A stretch of 64,000 nucleotides of DNA from Otatea glauca (Eukaryota > Streptophyta > Magnoliopsida > Poales > Poaceae): the NCBI GenBank assembly GCA_036346275.1, contig CM070720.1, positions 7,231,278 through 7,295,277 of the forward strand, written 5' to 3'. The position numbers and the translations under genes were made by a program. Shown in pieces: positions 1 through 10,206 of the stretch. The notes beneath the pieces were generated by a model. It searched no databases, had not been told where the DNA came from, and was given only the letters and a program-made list of their open reading frames with translations. Every line of letters begins with the position of its first letter. The stretch's first letter is position 1.

Positions 1-3000
1 CTATGTTGTTCGGTAGACCATGGCAGTACGATAAAGACACCTTGCATCATGGTAGAACTAATCAGTACTCTTTTGTGCATAAAGAGAAGAAAATTGTATT
101 ACATCCTATGTCTCCTGAAGCCATTTTGAGGGATGAAGTTGCTAGAGCCAGCAAAGAAAAAAATCGAAAACATGAGAAGAGTGAAAATCAGATTGTAGCA
201 AAGGAATTTGTACAACATAAAGAGGGCAAGTCTAAATCTGTTCATGACAGAAAAGATGAGATTAAACTGAAGGGTGCTTGTTTACTTGCTTCCAAATCTG
301 ATTTAAATGATTTGAATGATGGCTCTGAAGTTTGCTATGCTTTGGTTTGCAAAGAAGCTTTATTTTCATTTGAAGATACATCCTCTTCTTTGCCTCCTGC
401 TGTCATTAATCTTTTGCAGGAAAACATAGACATTTTTCCAAAGGAGGTGCCACGGATCTGCCACCAATCCGTGGAATTGAGCATCAAATTGACCTCATTC
501 CCGGGCCTCCTTACCAAACCGTGCACCATCTGACGTAACCAATCCGGAAGAAACCAAGGAGATACAACGACAGTGCAAGAATTGCTTGAGAAAGGGTATG
601 TGCGCGAATCTCTTAGTCCATGTGCTGTCCCAGTACTTTTAGTTCCTAAGAAAGATGGATCATGGCGCATGTGTGTGGATTGTAGAGCGATTAACAACAT
701 TACAATTAGATATCGTCATCCTATTCCTAGGTTAGATGATATGCTAGATGAATTGAGTGGCTCTCTTGTGTTCTCTAAGATCGACTTGCGTGCGGATACC
801 ACCAGATTCGCATGAAATTGGGCGATGAATGGAAAACAGCTTTTAAAACAAAATTTGGATTGTATGAGTGGTTAGTAATGCCTTTTGGACTCACTAATGC
901 ACCCAGCACTTTTATGAGATTAATGAATGAGGTTCTGCGCCATTTCATTGGAAAATTTGTGGTGGTGTACTTTGATGATATTCGATTTATAGCGAACTCT
1001 AGAACAACATCTTGATCATTTGCGTGCTGTTTTTCATGCCTTACGTGATGCTCGTTTGTTTGGTAACCTTGAGAAGTGCACCTTTTGCACGGATCGAGTC
1101 TCTTTTCTTGGCTATGTTGTTACTCCGCAGGGGATTGAAGTTGATCAAGCCAAGGTTGAAGCAATACACAGCTGGCCGGTTCCAACAACGGTCACACAAG
1201 TGTGAAGTTTCTTAGGACTTGCTGGATTCTATCGTCGCTTTGTGAAGGATTTCAGCACCATCGCCGCACCATTGCACGAGCTCACTAAGAAGGGAGTGCC
1301 ATTTGCTTGGGGCAAAGCACAAGAGAACGCCTTCAACATGTTGAAAGATAAGTTGACACATGCACCACTTCTCCAACTGCCAGATTTCAGTAAAACCTTT
1401 GAACTCGAATGTGATGCTAGTGGAATTGGGTTGGGAGGTGTGTTGTTGCAAGAAGGAAAACTGTTGCTTATTTTAGTGAGAAATTGAGTGGGCCTAGTTT
1501 GAACTATTCCACTTATGATAAGGAGTTATATGCGCTAGTTCGAACTTTGGAAACATGGCAACATTATTTATGGCCCAAGGAATTTGTAATACATTCGATC
1601 ATGAGTCATTAAAACATATTCAAGTCAAGGAAAACTAAACCGTAGGCATGCTAAGTGGGTTGAATTCATTGAATCTTTTCCTTATGTCATTAAACACAAA
1701 GGGAAAGGAGAATGTTATAGCTGATGCATTGTCTAGGCGATCGCTATGCTTTCCCAACTTGACTTCAAAATTTTAGTGCCGAAACGATTAAAGGGCAATA
1801 TGAGCATGATGCTGAATTTAAAGATGTGTTGCTCAATTGTAAAGAGGGAAAATGTGGAATAAATTTGTCCTCAATAATGGGTTTGTGTTTAGAGCTAACA
1901 AGCTATGCATTCCAGCTAGCTCCGTTCGTTTGTTGTTGTTACTGAGCGCATGGAGGTGGGTGATGGGACATTTGGTGTGAAAAGACAGAGGACATACTTG
2001 CTAGCCATTTCTTACGGCCAAAGATGAGGCGAGATGTGGAGCGTTTAGTCGCTCATTGCACAACATGTCAAAAAGCTAAGTCACGACATAACCCACATGG
2101 TTTGTACTTGCCCTCCCTGTTCCTAGTGTGCCTTGGGAGGATATTTCTATGGACTTTGTTTTAGGGTTGCCTAGAACAAAGAAGGGAGGATAGTATCTTT
2201 GTTGTGGTGGATAGATTTTCTAAGATGGCACACTTCATACCTTGTCATAAGAGTGATGATGCTACCCATGTTGCTGATTTGTTTTTCCGTGAGATTGTTC
2301 GATTGCATGGTGTGCCAAACACAATAGTTTCAGATCGTGATGCTAAATTTCTTAGCCACTTTTGGAGAACTTTATGGGCTAAATTGGGGACTAAGCTACT
2401 GTTTTCTACTACTTGTCACCCACAAACTGATGGGCAAACCAAGTCGTCAATAGAACTTTGTCTACCATGCTTAGGGCTGTTTTAAAACAAAACATTAAGA
2501 TGTGGGAAGAATGCTTGCCTCACATTGAGTTTGCGTATAACCGTTAGCTGCATTCTACTACTAAGTTGTGCCCTTTTGAGATTGTGTATGGTTTTGTTCC
2601 TCGTGCTCCCATTGATTTATTACCTATTCCGCCTTGGAGAAACTGAATTTTGATGCTACACAACGTCTTTGAACTGATGTTAAAATTGCATGAGACAACG
2701 AAAGCGAACATTGAGTCTATGAATGAGAAATATAAACTTGCTGGTAGTAAAGGAAGGAAACATGTAACTTTTGAACTGGAGATCTTGTTTGGTTGCATTT
2801 ACGGAAGGACCGTTTTCCTCAATTAAGAAAGTCTAAGTTGATGCCTCGCGCTGATGGCCCTTTTAAAGTATTGGAAAAAGTTAACGATAATGCATATAAG
2901 CTTGAGTTGCTGCAGATTTTGGGGTCTCTCCACATTTAACATTGCAGATTTAAAGCCATACTTTGGAGAAGAGGATTTAGCTTGAGTCGAGGACGACTCC

Positions 3001-3017
3001 AATACAAGAAGGGAGGA
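1..3017 (+). pseudogene. CRM-A copy A2: pol (protease-RT spacer, RT, RNase H, integrase), 5' end outside the window
   Basis: Polyprotein of a Ty3/gypsy chromovirus that would reverse-transcribe and integrate the element. In order: a lysine-rich spacer (3-533), the RT palm with VPKKDGSWRMCVDCRAIN (about 633-690) and the catalytic YFDD at 968-979, RNase H starting with LECDAS (about 1405), a zinc-binding region (about 1960-2110), and the integrase core beginning VDRFSKMAHF (about 2207) with SDRDAKF. Frameshifts split it into at least six frames (near 533, 810, 1015, 1205, 1487, 2450, 2900). One shift falls beside QTDGQT, so the catalytic glutamate is out of frame here. The same gene recurs at 53440-56645 (+) and 25960-29150 (-) with different breaks. 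The reading frame continues past the polypurine tract into the LTR. Confidence 0.9.
3006..3017 (+). other. Polypurine tract of CRM-A copy A2
   Basis: The purine run AAGAAGGGAGGA lies directly against the 3' LTR and is the expected plus-strand primer. In A(+) the same site has one more G (56633-56645). Confidence 0.8.
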
Positions 3018-3945
3018 TAATGAGGACATCACTTCTATGGATATAGCCACACCTGCAAATCCATCACCTACGCATCAATCGGTCCCGTTGCTGTAATACA
3101 TGGACCGATTACTCGAGCTCGCGCCGCCAACTCAATTACTGGTGAATTCGTTCCTCGGGCTTCATACGAATATTTTAATGGATGGAATGCTATTTAATTC
3201 TTGTGATGATGTCCTTTGCCTCAGGAACTTGGGTGAGGAACCAACCAAGATGAAGGATAGAAGAGAAGTGCACGAGTTCGGTTCAGATTCGACTCTAGGA
3301 CAGGGCTGACTTGTTTCGGCCGCCACGGCTACATCCGGACTCCGTTTTGGGCGTTCTTGTACTTCACTGAAAGCTTATCAAGTCTACTTTCCAACGGATC
3401 TGGAATCACATCCAAACTCCTTCTGAGTTGACGGGAATCGTTCAATCAAGCAGCGTCACTTTTTCAGTCCAAGTCAAAAGTGGGCCTTTGGCCTTATAAC
3501 AAGGAAAGCCCACTTAAGGCTGCACCCTAGGGTTCCTAGACGCCTCTCCACAATAAAAACAGCCAGCCGCTGCCATTAGATGGTGGGTTTTTTTTAGATC
3601 AAAGATAGCAGTTGCTACTTCTTGTAATCGCGCGTGTTGGCTAAACCGCCCGAATTACTTGTCATCGGAAACCCCTCTTTTGTGATTCTGAATGAACTCG
3701 TGGTTTCAATTATAATTTCAGTGCTTGTTCATCTTGTTCTTGCGTGTTCTTGATTGCTGCGGGGACAAAGGCCTTTGTGGTCGTGTTGATCGTGCACCAA
3801 AGCAAGATCAATAACAACCGAAGTCGGTGTAACGATTGCTAAGGCGCATCGTCTGGGGACGGTGTAGTCGGATCGCCAACGTCTTCTTCCACCCAATCGA
3901 ATCTATCCCTCTCTCATCGAAAGGTCGGGACCTATCCTCCTATCA
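3018..3945 (+). repeat. 3' LTR of CRM-A copy A2
   Basis: This 928-bp LTR matches those at 8870-9785, 25033-25959, 42114-43029, 47778-48698 and 56646-57571. It begins TAATGAGGACATC (the other copies have TGATGAGGACATC) and ends ..CCTCCTATCA. The pol tail (GPITRARA.., then LCLRNLGEEPTKMKDRR) is encoded in its first ~290 bp. A TATA-like CAATAAAAAC lies near 3551. It is followed by the target duplication cggta (3946-3950). Confidence 0.92.
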
Positions 3946-3950
3946 CGGTA
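3946..3950 (+). repeat. Target-site duplication cggta of CRM-A copy A2 (3' side)
   Basis: Its partner is taccg at 9786-9790, the reverse complement, next to the opposite LTR of the same original insertion. The two now lie in inverted orientation because of a rearrangement. Confidence 0.75.
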
Positions 3951-4782
3951 GACAAAGAATTTGCAAAGTATGATTTATCTGAAAACCAAAAGATTAGTGC
4001 TGCAGTCAAAGTGTTAACGTCAGATGCAATATATTGGTGGAAGCATATATCTAGACATGATAAAGAACCTAAAACTTGGAATGCCATGAAAAAACTTATG
4101 AGAGATGATTATGTTCCTGAATATGTTGCTGAATATTTGCTTACTAAACTTCAACGCTTAAAACAGGGTTCTAAAACTGTTATAGAATACTATCATGAAT
4201 TGCAAAATTGTTTGTTGCGTTGTGGTTTACAAAAATGTGAACAAGCTAATGAACTTAGGTTCATACGTGGACTTAATCATGAAATTCAGGATGTTCTTGC
4301 TGATGAAACATTAAGTTGTCTTTCATACTTGATTAAATGTGCTTGCAGAGCTGAAAACATGCTTGTTGAATCTTTAAAAGAGTCATTAGATTCATTTGAG
4401 GTGCCCAATGTTGCACCTTCTGTAGTAACTAACGTTTTGCAGGAGAATGTGATGGAGTCGAGGATGACTCCAATTCAACAAAGGAAGAATGATGAGACCA
4501 TGCTCATCCTGGATATGACCAATGCTATATCAGTTTGGCGACACTTCATGGCATCCTCTGCATCATCTACATCTACAAGGATGGTCGTATTTACATGGCT
4601 TTACCGATCCCCACCAGGGCCAAGTCGATCACACAGATCACATCGTCCTCCACCTTGGCCGCCTCCCATGCTTGATGGTGTATTCAAGAAAGGCGTATCT
4701 CCACCTCTTCATATTTGAAGCCATATTTTGGAGAGAACGATGAGCTTGAGTCGAGAACGACTCAAATGCAAGAAGGGGAGGA
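3951..4782 (+). pseudogene. CRM-B gag, C-terminal part, plus residual pol tail (non-autonomous element)
   Basis: Gag capsid region with SDAIYWWKHIS, DDYVPEYVAEYL, LKQGSKTVIEYYHEL and RGLNHEIQDVL, typical of the retrotransposon gag domain (PF03732 kind). It starts inside gag because CRM-A inserted here; the N-terminal half is at 9791-10206 on the other strand. After gag, the frame passes VVTNVLQEN (the protease-RT spacer of the autonomous relatives) and jumps straight to the pol tail, so RT, RNase H and integrase are absent. The tail is present twice, as a degenerate ESRMTPIQ near 4455 and as ELESRTTQMQEGEDDED near 4745. The roughly 200 bp between the two copies has no recognisable origin apart from a GVSP..KPYFGE scrap at its end. 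Polypurine tract AGAAGGGGAGGA is at 4771-4782. Confidence 0.85.
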
Positions 4783-5668
4783 TGATGAGGACATCACTAT
4801 GACGGATACACTCATGACCTTACCTCCACCACCTCCTATGCAAGGTCCTATCACAAGGGCACGCGCACGGCAACTAAATCAACAGGTGAACTCGTTTCTC
4901 GGGTGGCATAATTATATTTCAGAGGAAAGACCATTGCATAATAATGTGCTTGTGCTTAGGAATCATGGCTTAGAGCTGCAAGGACGTCATTCCTCATCAC
5001 TACAAGCTAGAGTAAAAGGTATTCCCGAGAAGGAAGCCAAAACGTCCACCCAGGAGCAGTCCACCTTCAACTGGCCATAACTTTTGCATACGGAGTCCGT
5101 TCGGGATGAGTGAGTACTTGATTAAAAGATAAATTCGTGCTCTTTCCAACGGATCCAGCCTCATCATCAAATTCCACTGGAGCTGGCCACAGCAGTCAAA
5201 ACAGTGCGACAGTCTCAGTCTTTTAAGGTGCTGTGCCACCATAATTTTGGGCTGAGTTCCCATGTAATTAAAGTGACGTGAGACCAACTCCTAGCAGCCA
5301 TCCTTGGCTATATATATTGGACAAACCCCCTATCTATCTCCTTAGGTTTTGATTTGAGAATAGTTACCCATGTGTGGAACTTTATCCTTGTTCTCCTAAC
5401 TCGGCTAGAGCAGCAGTAAACAAGTTTCGAAACCTCAACTTGAGTGTGTGCTTCATCCTTGTTCTTGCTAGTTCTTCGATTGCTTGCAAGAATAGACCTT
5501 CGTGGTCAGGTCATCCGTGTTCTTGGCACGGTTGATAACGACGAGGAGTGTGGTTTAGCGATTGCAGGCGCTTATCCTTGTGTGGTTCGTAGCCGGATCG
5601 TCAAAGTCATCCTCCGCCAAATCGAAGTTATCCCCTCACCGGAAGATCGGGCCGTCTTGTGCGCATCA
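4783..5668 (+). repeat. 3' LTR of CRM-B
   Basis: 886 bp, from TGATGAGGACATCACTATG to ..CTTGTGCGCATCA. It matches the 5' LTR at 11287-12167 in reverse. The coding tail continues into it (PPPPPMQGPITRARARQLN..). A clear TATA box, TATATATA, is at 5309-5316. The U5 end carries GGAAGATCGGG, shared with the other CRM-like LTRs here. Confidence 0.92.
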
Positions 5669-5673
5669 CTCTC
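5669..5673 (+). repeat. Target-site duplication ctctc of CRM-B (3' side)
   Basis: Its partner is gagag at 12168-12172, the reverse complement, next to the CRM-B 5' LTR. The two CRM-B halves therefore come from one insertion. Confidence 0.75.
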
Positions 5674-6250
5674 TATAGTCATGGTGCTTTTCCCAAACTT
5701 GGCCATGGCGCTCAAAGAGATCAAGGCGGGTCGGGGGAAGGAAAAGGCAACAAGCAGGAAGGCTAAGGCGCAGCGCAAGGGTGGAGAACTTCTGATGTAT
5801 GCGGCTTCGAGCTTTTAAAGAAGCTCAGTCTCTGACAGCTAGCATCAGTTACTCCTCAAAAGGCACGATGGGACTTTCGGGCAGGGGACGTGAAGCGCCA
5901 CGGTTGCGTCTCCTTGAAATCTCCCCCCGGAGACCCAAGGCGTCGCATCCCGTGTCCGCCGCTCTCCCTGTCAGAATGCGAGGCATTGCGGATCGCCTCC
6001 TCAAATCCCCCATAGGGGACCAAGGCAGCGAAGACTAGACATCCCCCCGGCATGATTTCCAATTCAACACCGTGAAAGCAAAAGGGCATGTCTGAGCAAC
6101 CACGACATGGGCCCTTGGAGGGCTTCGGCGCGCGAGGTCGGCCTCGGGGGCTGCCGAGCTCGATCAAAGAGCCGATCCCTTTTTAAAGAAACTGTCAGAC
6201 TCAAGAGCATCCCTTGCTTTAAGGACGTCCCTTGAGCCTCAGGGGCTTGC
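5674..6250 (+). other. Inverted 3'-terminal internal region of Tat-E, with the start of its antisense ORF
   Basis: GC-rich sequence joining CRM-B to the Tat-E LTR. On the minus strand an open frame from 5778 (MRCALAFLLVAFSF.. ALISLSAMAKFGKSTMTIE) runs into the CRM-B insertion site. It is the likely N-terminus of the antisense ORF that resumes at 12173. The right end, around 6233-6250 (gagcctcaggggcttgc), resembles the G-rich polypurine tract that precedes Tat LTRs. Nothing else is recognisable. Confidence 0.6.
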
Positions 6251-6827
6251 TGTCAGGGATCGGTACCCTCGCCACATTTAAGCATCCCCTCGAGGCTTCG
6301 TGGTGGCTTTTCGCGAGCCAGGGGCTCATCTCCGACCTGGGAGATGCTCTCCCGATGCTCGAGCACGGGGCCAACGAGCTCGAGCACAGGCACAGACCAG
6401 GCGCCATCCACCTCGACCTCGACACCTCCATGACCTTCAGAGAAAAAGGCATCTGTAACATTTTATTTATCTCGTGTAAAAACTCTCCCCTGTGTGGGAA
6501 TCAGCGCTCTACCTGCCCCTGCGTGGGAACTAGGGTTTAATAGCTCTCGTCAAGATCTCAACAGCTCTAGTCAAGCTCTCAACGGTTATTGATGACTCTC
6601 GTCAGCTCCCGTCAACTCGCCGCGGGCTCCAGACGTTAGCCTCGGGACCAAGCAGCAAGGTCCCCGGAGGGATACAAAAGCAACGGATCGCCCCGACCAA
6701 AAAGGGGGGAACACCGACACAACAAGGGACGCCAGTGCACACCGCGAAAGAAGACACAGAACACACAAGCAAGGCCAAGAAGAACAACGCCACAGAGCGA
6801 CCCCTAGCTCGGGCCCTGTTTGTACCT
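6251..6827 (+). repeat. Tat-E 3' LTR, partial (inverted relative to the rest of Tat-E)
   Basis: It begins TGTCAGGGATCGGTACC and matches, as reverse complement, the Tat-E 5' LTR at 43930-44745 up to about ..CTGTTTGTACC. There a second LTR fragment interrupts it. It lies just after a Tat-type polypurine tract, so it is the 3' LTR end of the same element. Confidence 0.8.
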
Positions 6828-6891
6828 TGTGGAATATATGGAACAAGCTACCTTCATGACAGGCTCAGCGTCACTTAAGGAGACGACAGGC
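6828..6891 (+). repeat. Fragment of a Tat-H-type LTR (5' end)
   Basis: It starts TGTGGAATATATGGAAC, closely resembling the start of the Tat-H LTR (reverse complement of about 62040-62060). It is cut off by the CRM-C LTR after 64 bp. The preceding five bases are tacct. Confidence 0.55.
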
Positions 6892-7820
6892 TGATGCGAG
6901 GTTGTGTCCCGATCTTTCAATGAGAGCGATAACTATCGATTTGGTGGAATCGACTTTGGCGATCCGACTACAACGTACGACGACGATGCGTCTTAGCAAT
7001 CGCTAAACCAACTCCGGAGTGTTATTGATCTTGCCGTGGGCACGATCAACCTGAACACGAGGTTCAATTCCTGCAAGCAACCGAAGAACAAGCAAGAACA
7101 ATGGTAAAAGCAATCTGAAATTGCAAATAAGAATTGAAGGCAAAAATCAAGGTGGGGTTCTATTGAGAATCTTGACAAGGTGGCTGTCCAGCACAACTTG
7201 AAGAAACAAAGTTTGCACTTGGCTAAACTAATCAAACAAAACCCAAAACCCTAGATGAGGGTGCGACTGGTTATTTATGAGATAAGAAGAGGAGGAGGTC
7301 GTTCAAAACCCTAGGAAACTGAATACAATTCGATTACAAGGCCCAAGGCCCACTCTGACTCGGACTGGAAAAGTGACGTGATTTGTTTTGCAGTTTCCGG
7401 ACAGATCAGAAGGAATTTGAAGGTGAGACTAGATCCATTGGAAATAGGGCGACGAAAGCTTTCAATCAAGTACTCATATGCCCCGAACACCCTTCCGGAT
7501 CAAAAGTTATGGCCGTTTTAAATTGGTGCTGTAAGGAAGGCCGAATCCGAGTGGAACTCGTGCACATGACGATCTTGGTTTCAAGCTTGACGTTTTGAGG
7601 TTCTTCTCCTTGGTTCCTAAGGACAATAAGATCATCACAAGGATTAAATAGCATTCCATTCTGAGAATCTCTTGTATCAAAACTTAGGAACGTATTCACC
7701 TGATAATTAAGTCGACGTGCTCGAGCACGAGTAATTGGTCCTTGTAATATGGGTTCAGATTGTTGTGTATGAGATGAGTGACTAGGCGTGGTTGTGTCAA
7801 TAAAAATGATATCCTCATCA
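6892..7820 (-). repeat. 3' LTR of CRM-C
   Basis: 929 bp in minus orientation: starts TGATGAGGATATC at 7820 and ends ..CGCATCA at 6892. The polypurine tract, reverse complement of tcctccccttcttg, abuts it at 7821-7834. The integrase tail continues into it down to 7466. A TATA-like ATAAATA lies near 7270-7280 (minus). Left flank is caggc; no partner is visible because the element is cut at 8869. Confidence 0.88.
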
Positions 7821-8869
7821 TCCTCCCCTTCTTGCATTTGAGTCGTCCTCGACTCAAGCTCATTCTCTTCTCCCAAATATGGCTTCAAATCTGCAATGTT
7901 AAAGGTGGGACTAACCCCAAAATCTGCAGGCAACTCAAGCTTATATACATTATCATTAATCTTTTCTAATATTTTGAAAGGACCATTAGCTCGAGGCATC
8001 AACTTTGATTTTATTAATTCAGGAAATCGATCTTTTCTCAAATGCAACCAAACTAAATCTCCAGGTTCAAAAGTCACATGCATCCTTCCCTTACTACCAG
8101 CAAGTTTGTATTTAGCATTCATGCGCTCTATGTTTTCTTTCGTAGTCTCATGCATTTTCAACATCAAATTAGCACGTTGCTTAGCATCAAAATTCAACTT
8201 CTTTGAAGATGGAAGAGGTTACAAATCAAAAGGAGCACGAGGGACGAACCCATAAACAATCTCAAACGGGCACATCTTAGTAGTAGAATGCAGTGAACGA
8301 TTATAAGCAAACTCAATATGAGGCAAGCATTCTTCCCACATTTTTATGTTTGTTTTCAAAACAGCCCTAAGCATGGTGGATAAGGTTCTATTGACAACTT
8401 CAGTTTGTCCATCAGTTTGGGGATGACAAGTAGTAGAAAATAAAAGTGGCTGAGGAACTTAGTGTCACGATCTGAAACTATTGTGTTGGGCACACCATGC
8501 AAGCGAACAACTTCAAGAAAGAACAAATCAGCAATGTTGGTAGTATCATCACTTTTATGACATGGTAGGAAGTGTGCCATCTTAGAAAATCTATCCACAA
8601 CAACAAAGATGCTATCCCTCCCCTTCTTTGTTCTAGGCAGTCCTAAAACAAAGTCCATAGAAATATCTTCCCAAGGCACGCTAGGAACAGGTAGAGGCAT
8701 ATACAAACCATGAGGATTAAGTCGTGACTTAGCTTTTTGACATGTAGTACAGCGAGCAACGTATCGTTCCACATCCCTTCTCATTTTTGGCTAAAAGAAA
8801 TGACCAGCAAGTATATCCTCCGTCTTCTTCACACCAAAGTGTCCCATCAGCCTGCCTCCATACGCTTCC
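7466..8869 (-). pseudogene. CRM-C pol, 3' part: integrase and tail
   Basis: Integrase of a CRM-like chromovirus. From 8869 leftwards: zinc-binding segment (GGRLMGHFGVKKTEDILAGHF, then MRRDVERYVARCTTCQKAK), core VVVDRFSKMAHF and SDRDTKF, then a deletion of about 36 bp relative to CRM-A (between FLSHF and the TTCHPQTDGQTE equivalent) that shifts the frame. The last 243 codons (8197-7466) are intact: SH3-like GDLVWLHLRKDRFPE, KPYLGEENELESRTT, QEGEDDED, GPITRARARRLNYQV. The final ~115 codons lie inside the LTR. RT and upstream domains are missing because the sequence joins a CRM-A LTR exactly at 8870. Confidence 0.88.
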
Positions 8870-9785
8870 TGATAGGAGGATAGGTCCCGACCTTTCGATG
8901 AGAGAGGGATAGATTCGATTGGGTGGAAGAAGACGTTGGCGATCCGACTACACCGTCCCCAGACGATGCGCCTTAGCAATCGTTACACCGACTTCGAAGT
9001 TGTTATTGATCTTGCTTTGCACGATCAACGACCACGAAGGCCTTTGTCCTGCAAGCAATCGAAGAACACGCAAGAACAAGATGAACAAGCACTAAAATTA
9101 TAATTGAAACCACGAGTTCATTCAGAATCACAAAGAGGGTTTCGATGACAAGTAATTGAGCGGTTTAGCCAACACGCGATTACAAGAAGTAGCAACTGCT
9201 ATCTTTGATCTAAAAAAACCCACCATCTAATGGCAGCGGCTGGCTGTTTTTATTGTGGAGAGGCGTCTAGGAACCTAGGGTGCAGCCTTAAGTGGGCTTT
9301 CCTTGTTACAAGGCCAAAGGCCCACTTTTGACTTGGACTGAAAAAGTGACGCTGCTTGATTGAACGATTCCCGTCAACTCAGAAGGAGTTTGGATGTGAT
9401 TCCAGATCCGTTGGAAAGTAGACTTGATAAGCTTTCAGTGAAGTACAAGAACGCCCAAAACGGAGTCGGATGTAGCCGTGGCGGCCGAAACAAGTCAGCC
9501 CTGTCCTGAGTCGAATCTGAACCGAACTCGTGCACTTCTCTTCTATCCTTCATCTTGGTTGGTTCCTCACCCAAGTTCCTGAGGCAAAGGACATCATCAC
9601 AAGAATTAAATAGCATTCCATCCATTAAAATATTCGTATGAAGCCGAGGAACGAATTCACAGTAATTGAGTTGGCGTGCGCGAGCTCGAGTAATCGGTCC
9701 ATGTATTACAGCAACGGGGACCGATTGATGCGTAGGTGATGGATTTGCAGGTGTGGCTATATCCATAGAAGTGATGTCCTCATCA
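8870..9785 (-). repeat. CRM-A LTR, 5' LTR of copy A2 or a hybrid LTR at an inversion breakpoint
   Basis: A 916-bp CRM-A LTR in minus orientation. Its outer (right) flank taccg at 9786-9790 pairs with cggta at 3946-3950, so this side is the 5' end of A2. Its inner (left) flank is not the expected primer-binding site but CRM-C integrase sequence ending cttcc. A real 5' LTR should be followed by the tRNA primer site and leader, so the LTR joins sequences from two different insertion sites. Confidence 0.85.
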
Positions 9786-9790
9786 TACCG

Positions 9791-10206
9791 CTATCTCCCA
9801 ATTAATATATGCAGCTGATTTCTACCCATACCTTGTCGATTGTGTCGAAGGCGCCGATGATCATTGTGGGAGTTAAAAACATATCGTCCTTTGTATCAGC
9901 AATGCAATTGTTCTCTTCTTCTACCCCATTTGTCCAAGAGCAGGCAGCAAGTGGGGTACGACGTCCTGGTGCTCCATTTTGTCTTGGTGCATGATTGGCT
10001 TGATTAGCATGTGGTGGTTGTCGTCCATCAAGACGATCAATACGATCACGAAGTGTCGCAAGGTTGTTGTTGATCTCAGCCATAGCATTGTCGTAGTTCT
10101 CAGCATGTGTGCTGAGCAATCGTGTCAAGTGTTGCATGATTCCTCTCGAGCGAGATGTGAGAATTTTAGCTTGGTTTTCCTCAATGCTTCCATTATCATC
10201 TGCCAT
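9791..10206 (-). pseudogene. CRM-B gag, N-terminal part
   Basis: Starts at ATG 10206-10204 (MADDNGSIEENQAKILTS..), aligned with the MAGSEADKG start of CRM-A gag. About 130 codons, with a coiled-coil-like stretch (HAENYDNAMAEINNNLATLRDRIDRL), then a basic Pro/Gln/Asn-rich part, ending near the A2 insertion site. The last bases, read in the appropriate frame, give W-E-I-A. The sequence after cggta on the other side (3946 onward) continues V-D-K-E-F, the order seen in CRM-D gag (W-E-L-A-V-D), which supports the two halves having been one gene. A short frameshift lies near 9800. Confidence 0.8.

Noticed and set aside
5674..6250. Host gene exon(s) in the GC-rich stretch
   Set aside because: It is bounded by the CRM-B target site on one side and a Tat-type purine tract plus LTR on the other, and its minus-strand frame joins the Tat-E antisense ORF.
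8870..9785. Ordinary solo LTR of CRM-A
   Set aside because: Flanks cttcc and taccg do not match, whereas taccg matches the A2 duplication at 3946-3950; a simple solo LTR would have a direct repeat.
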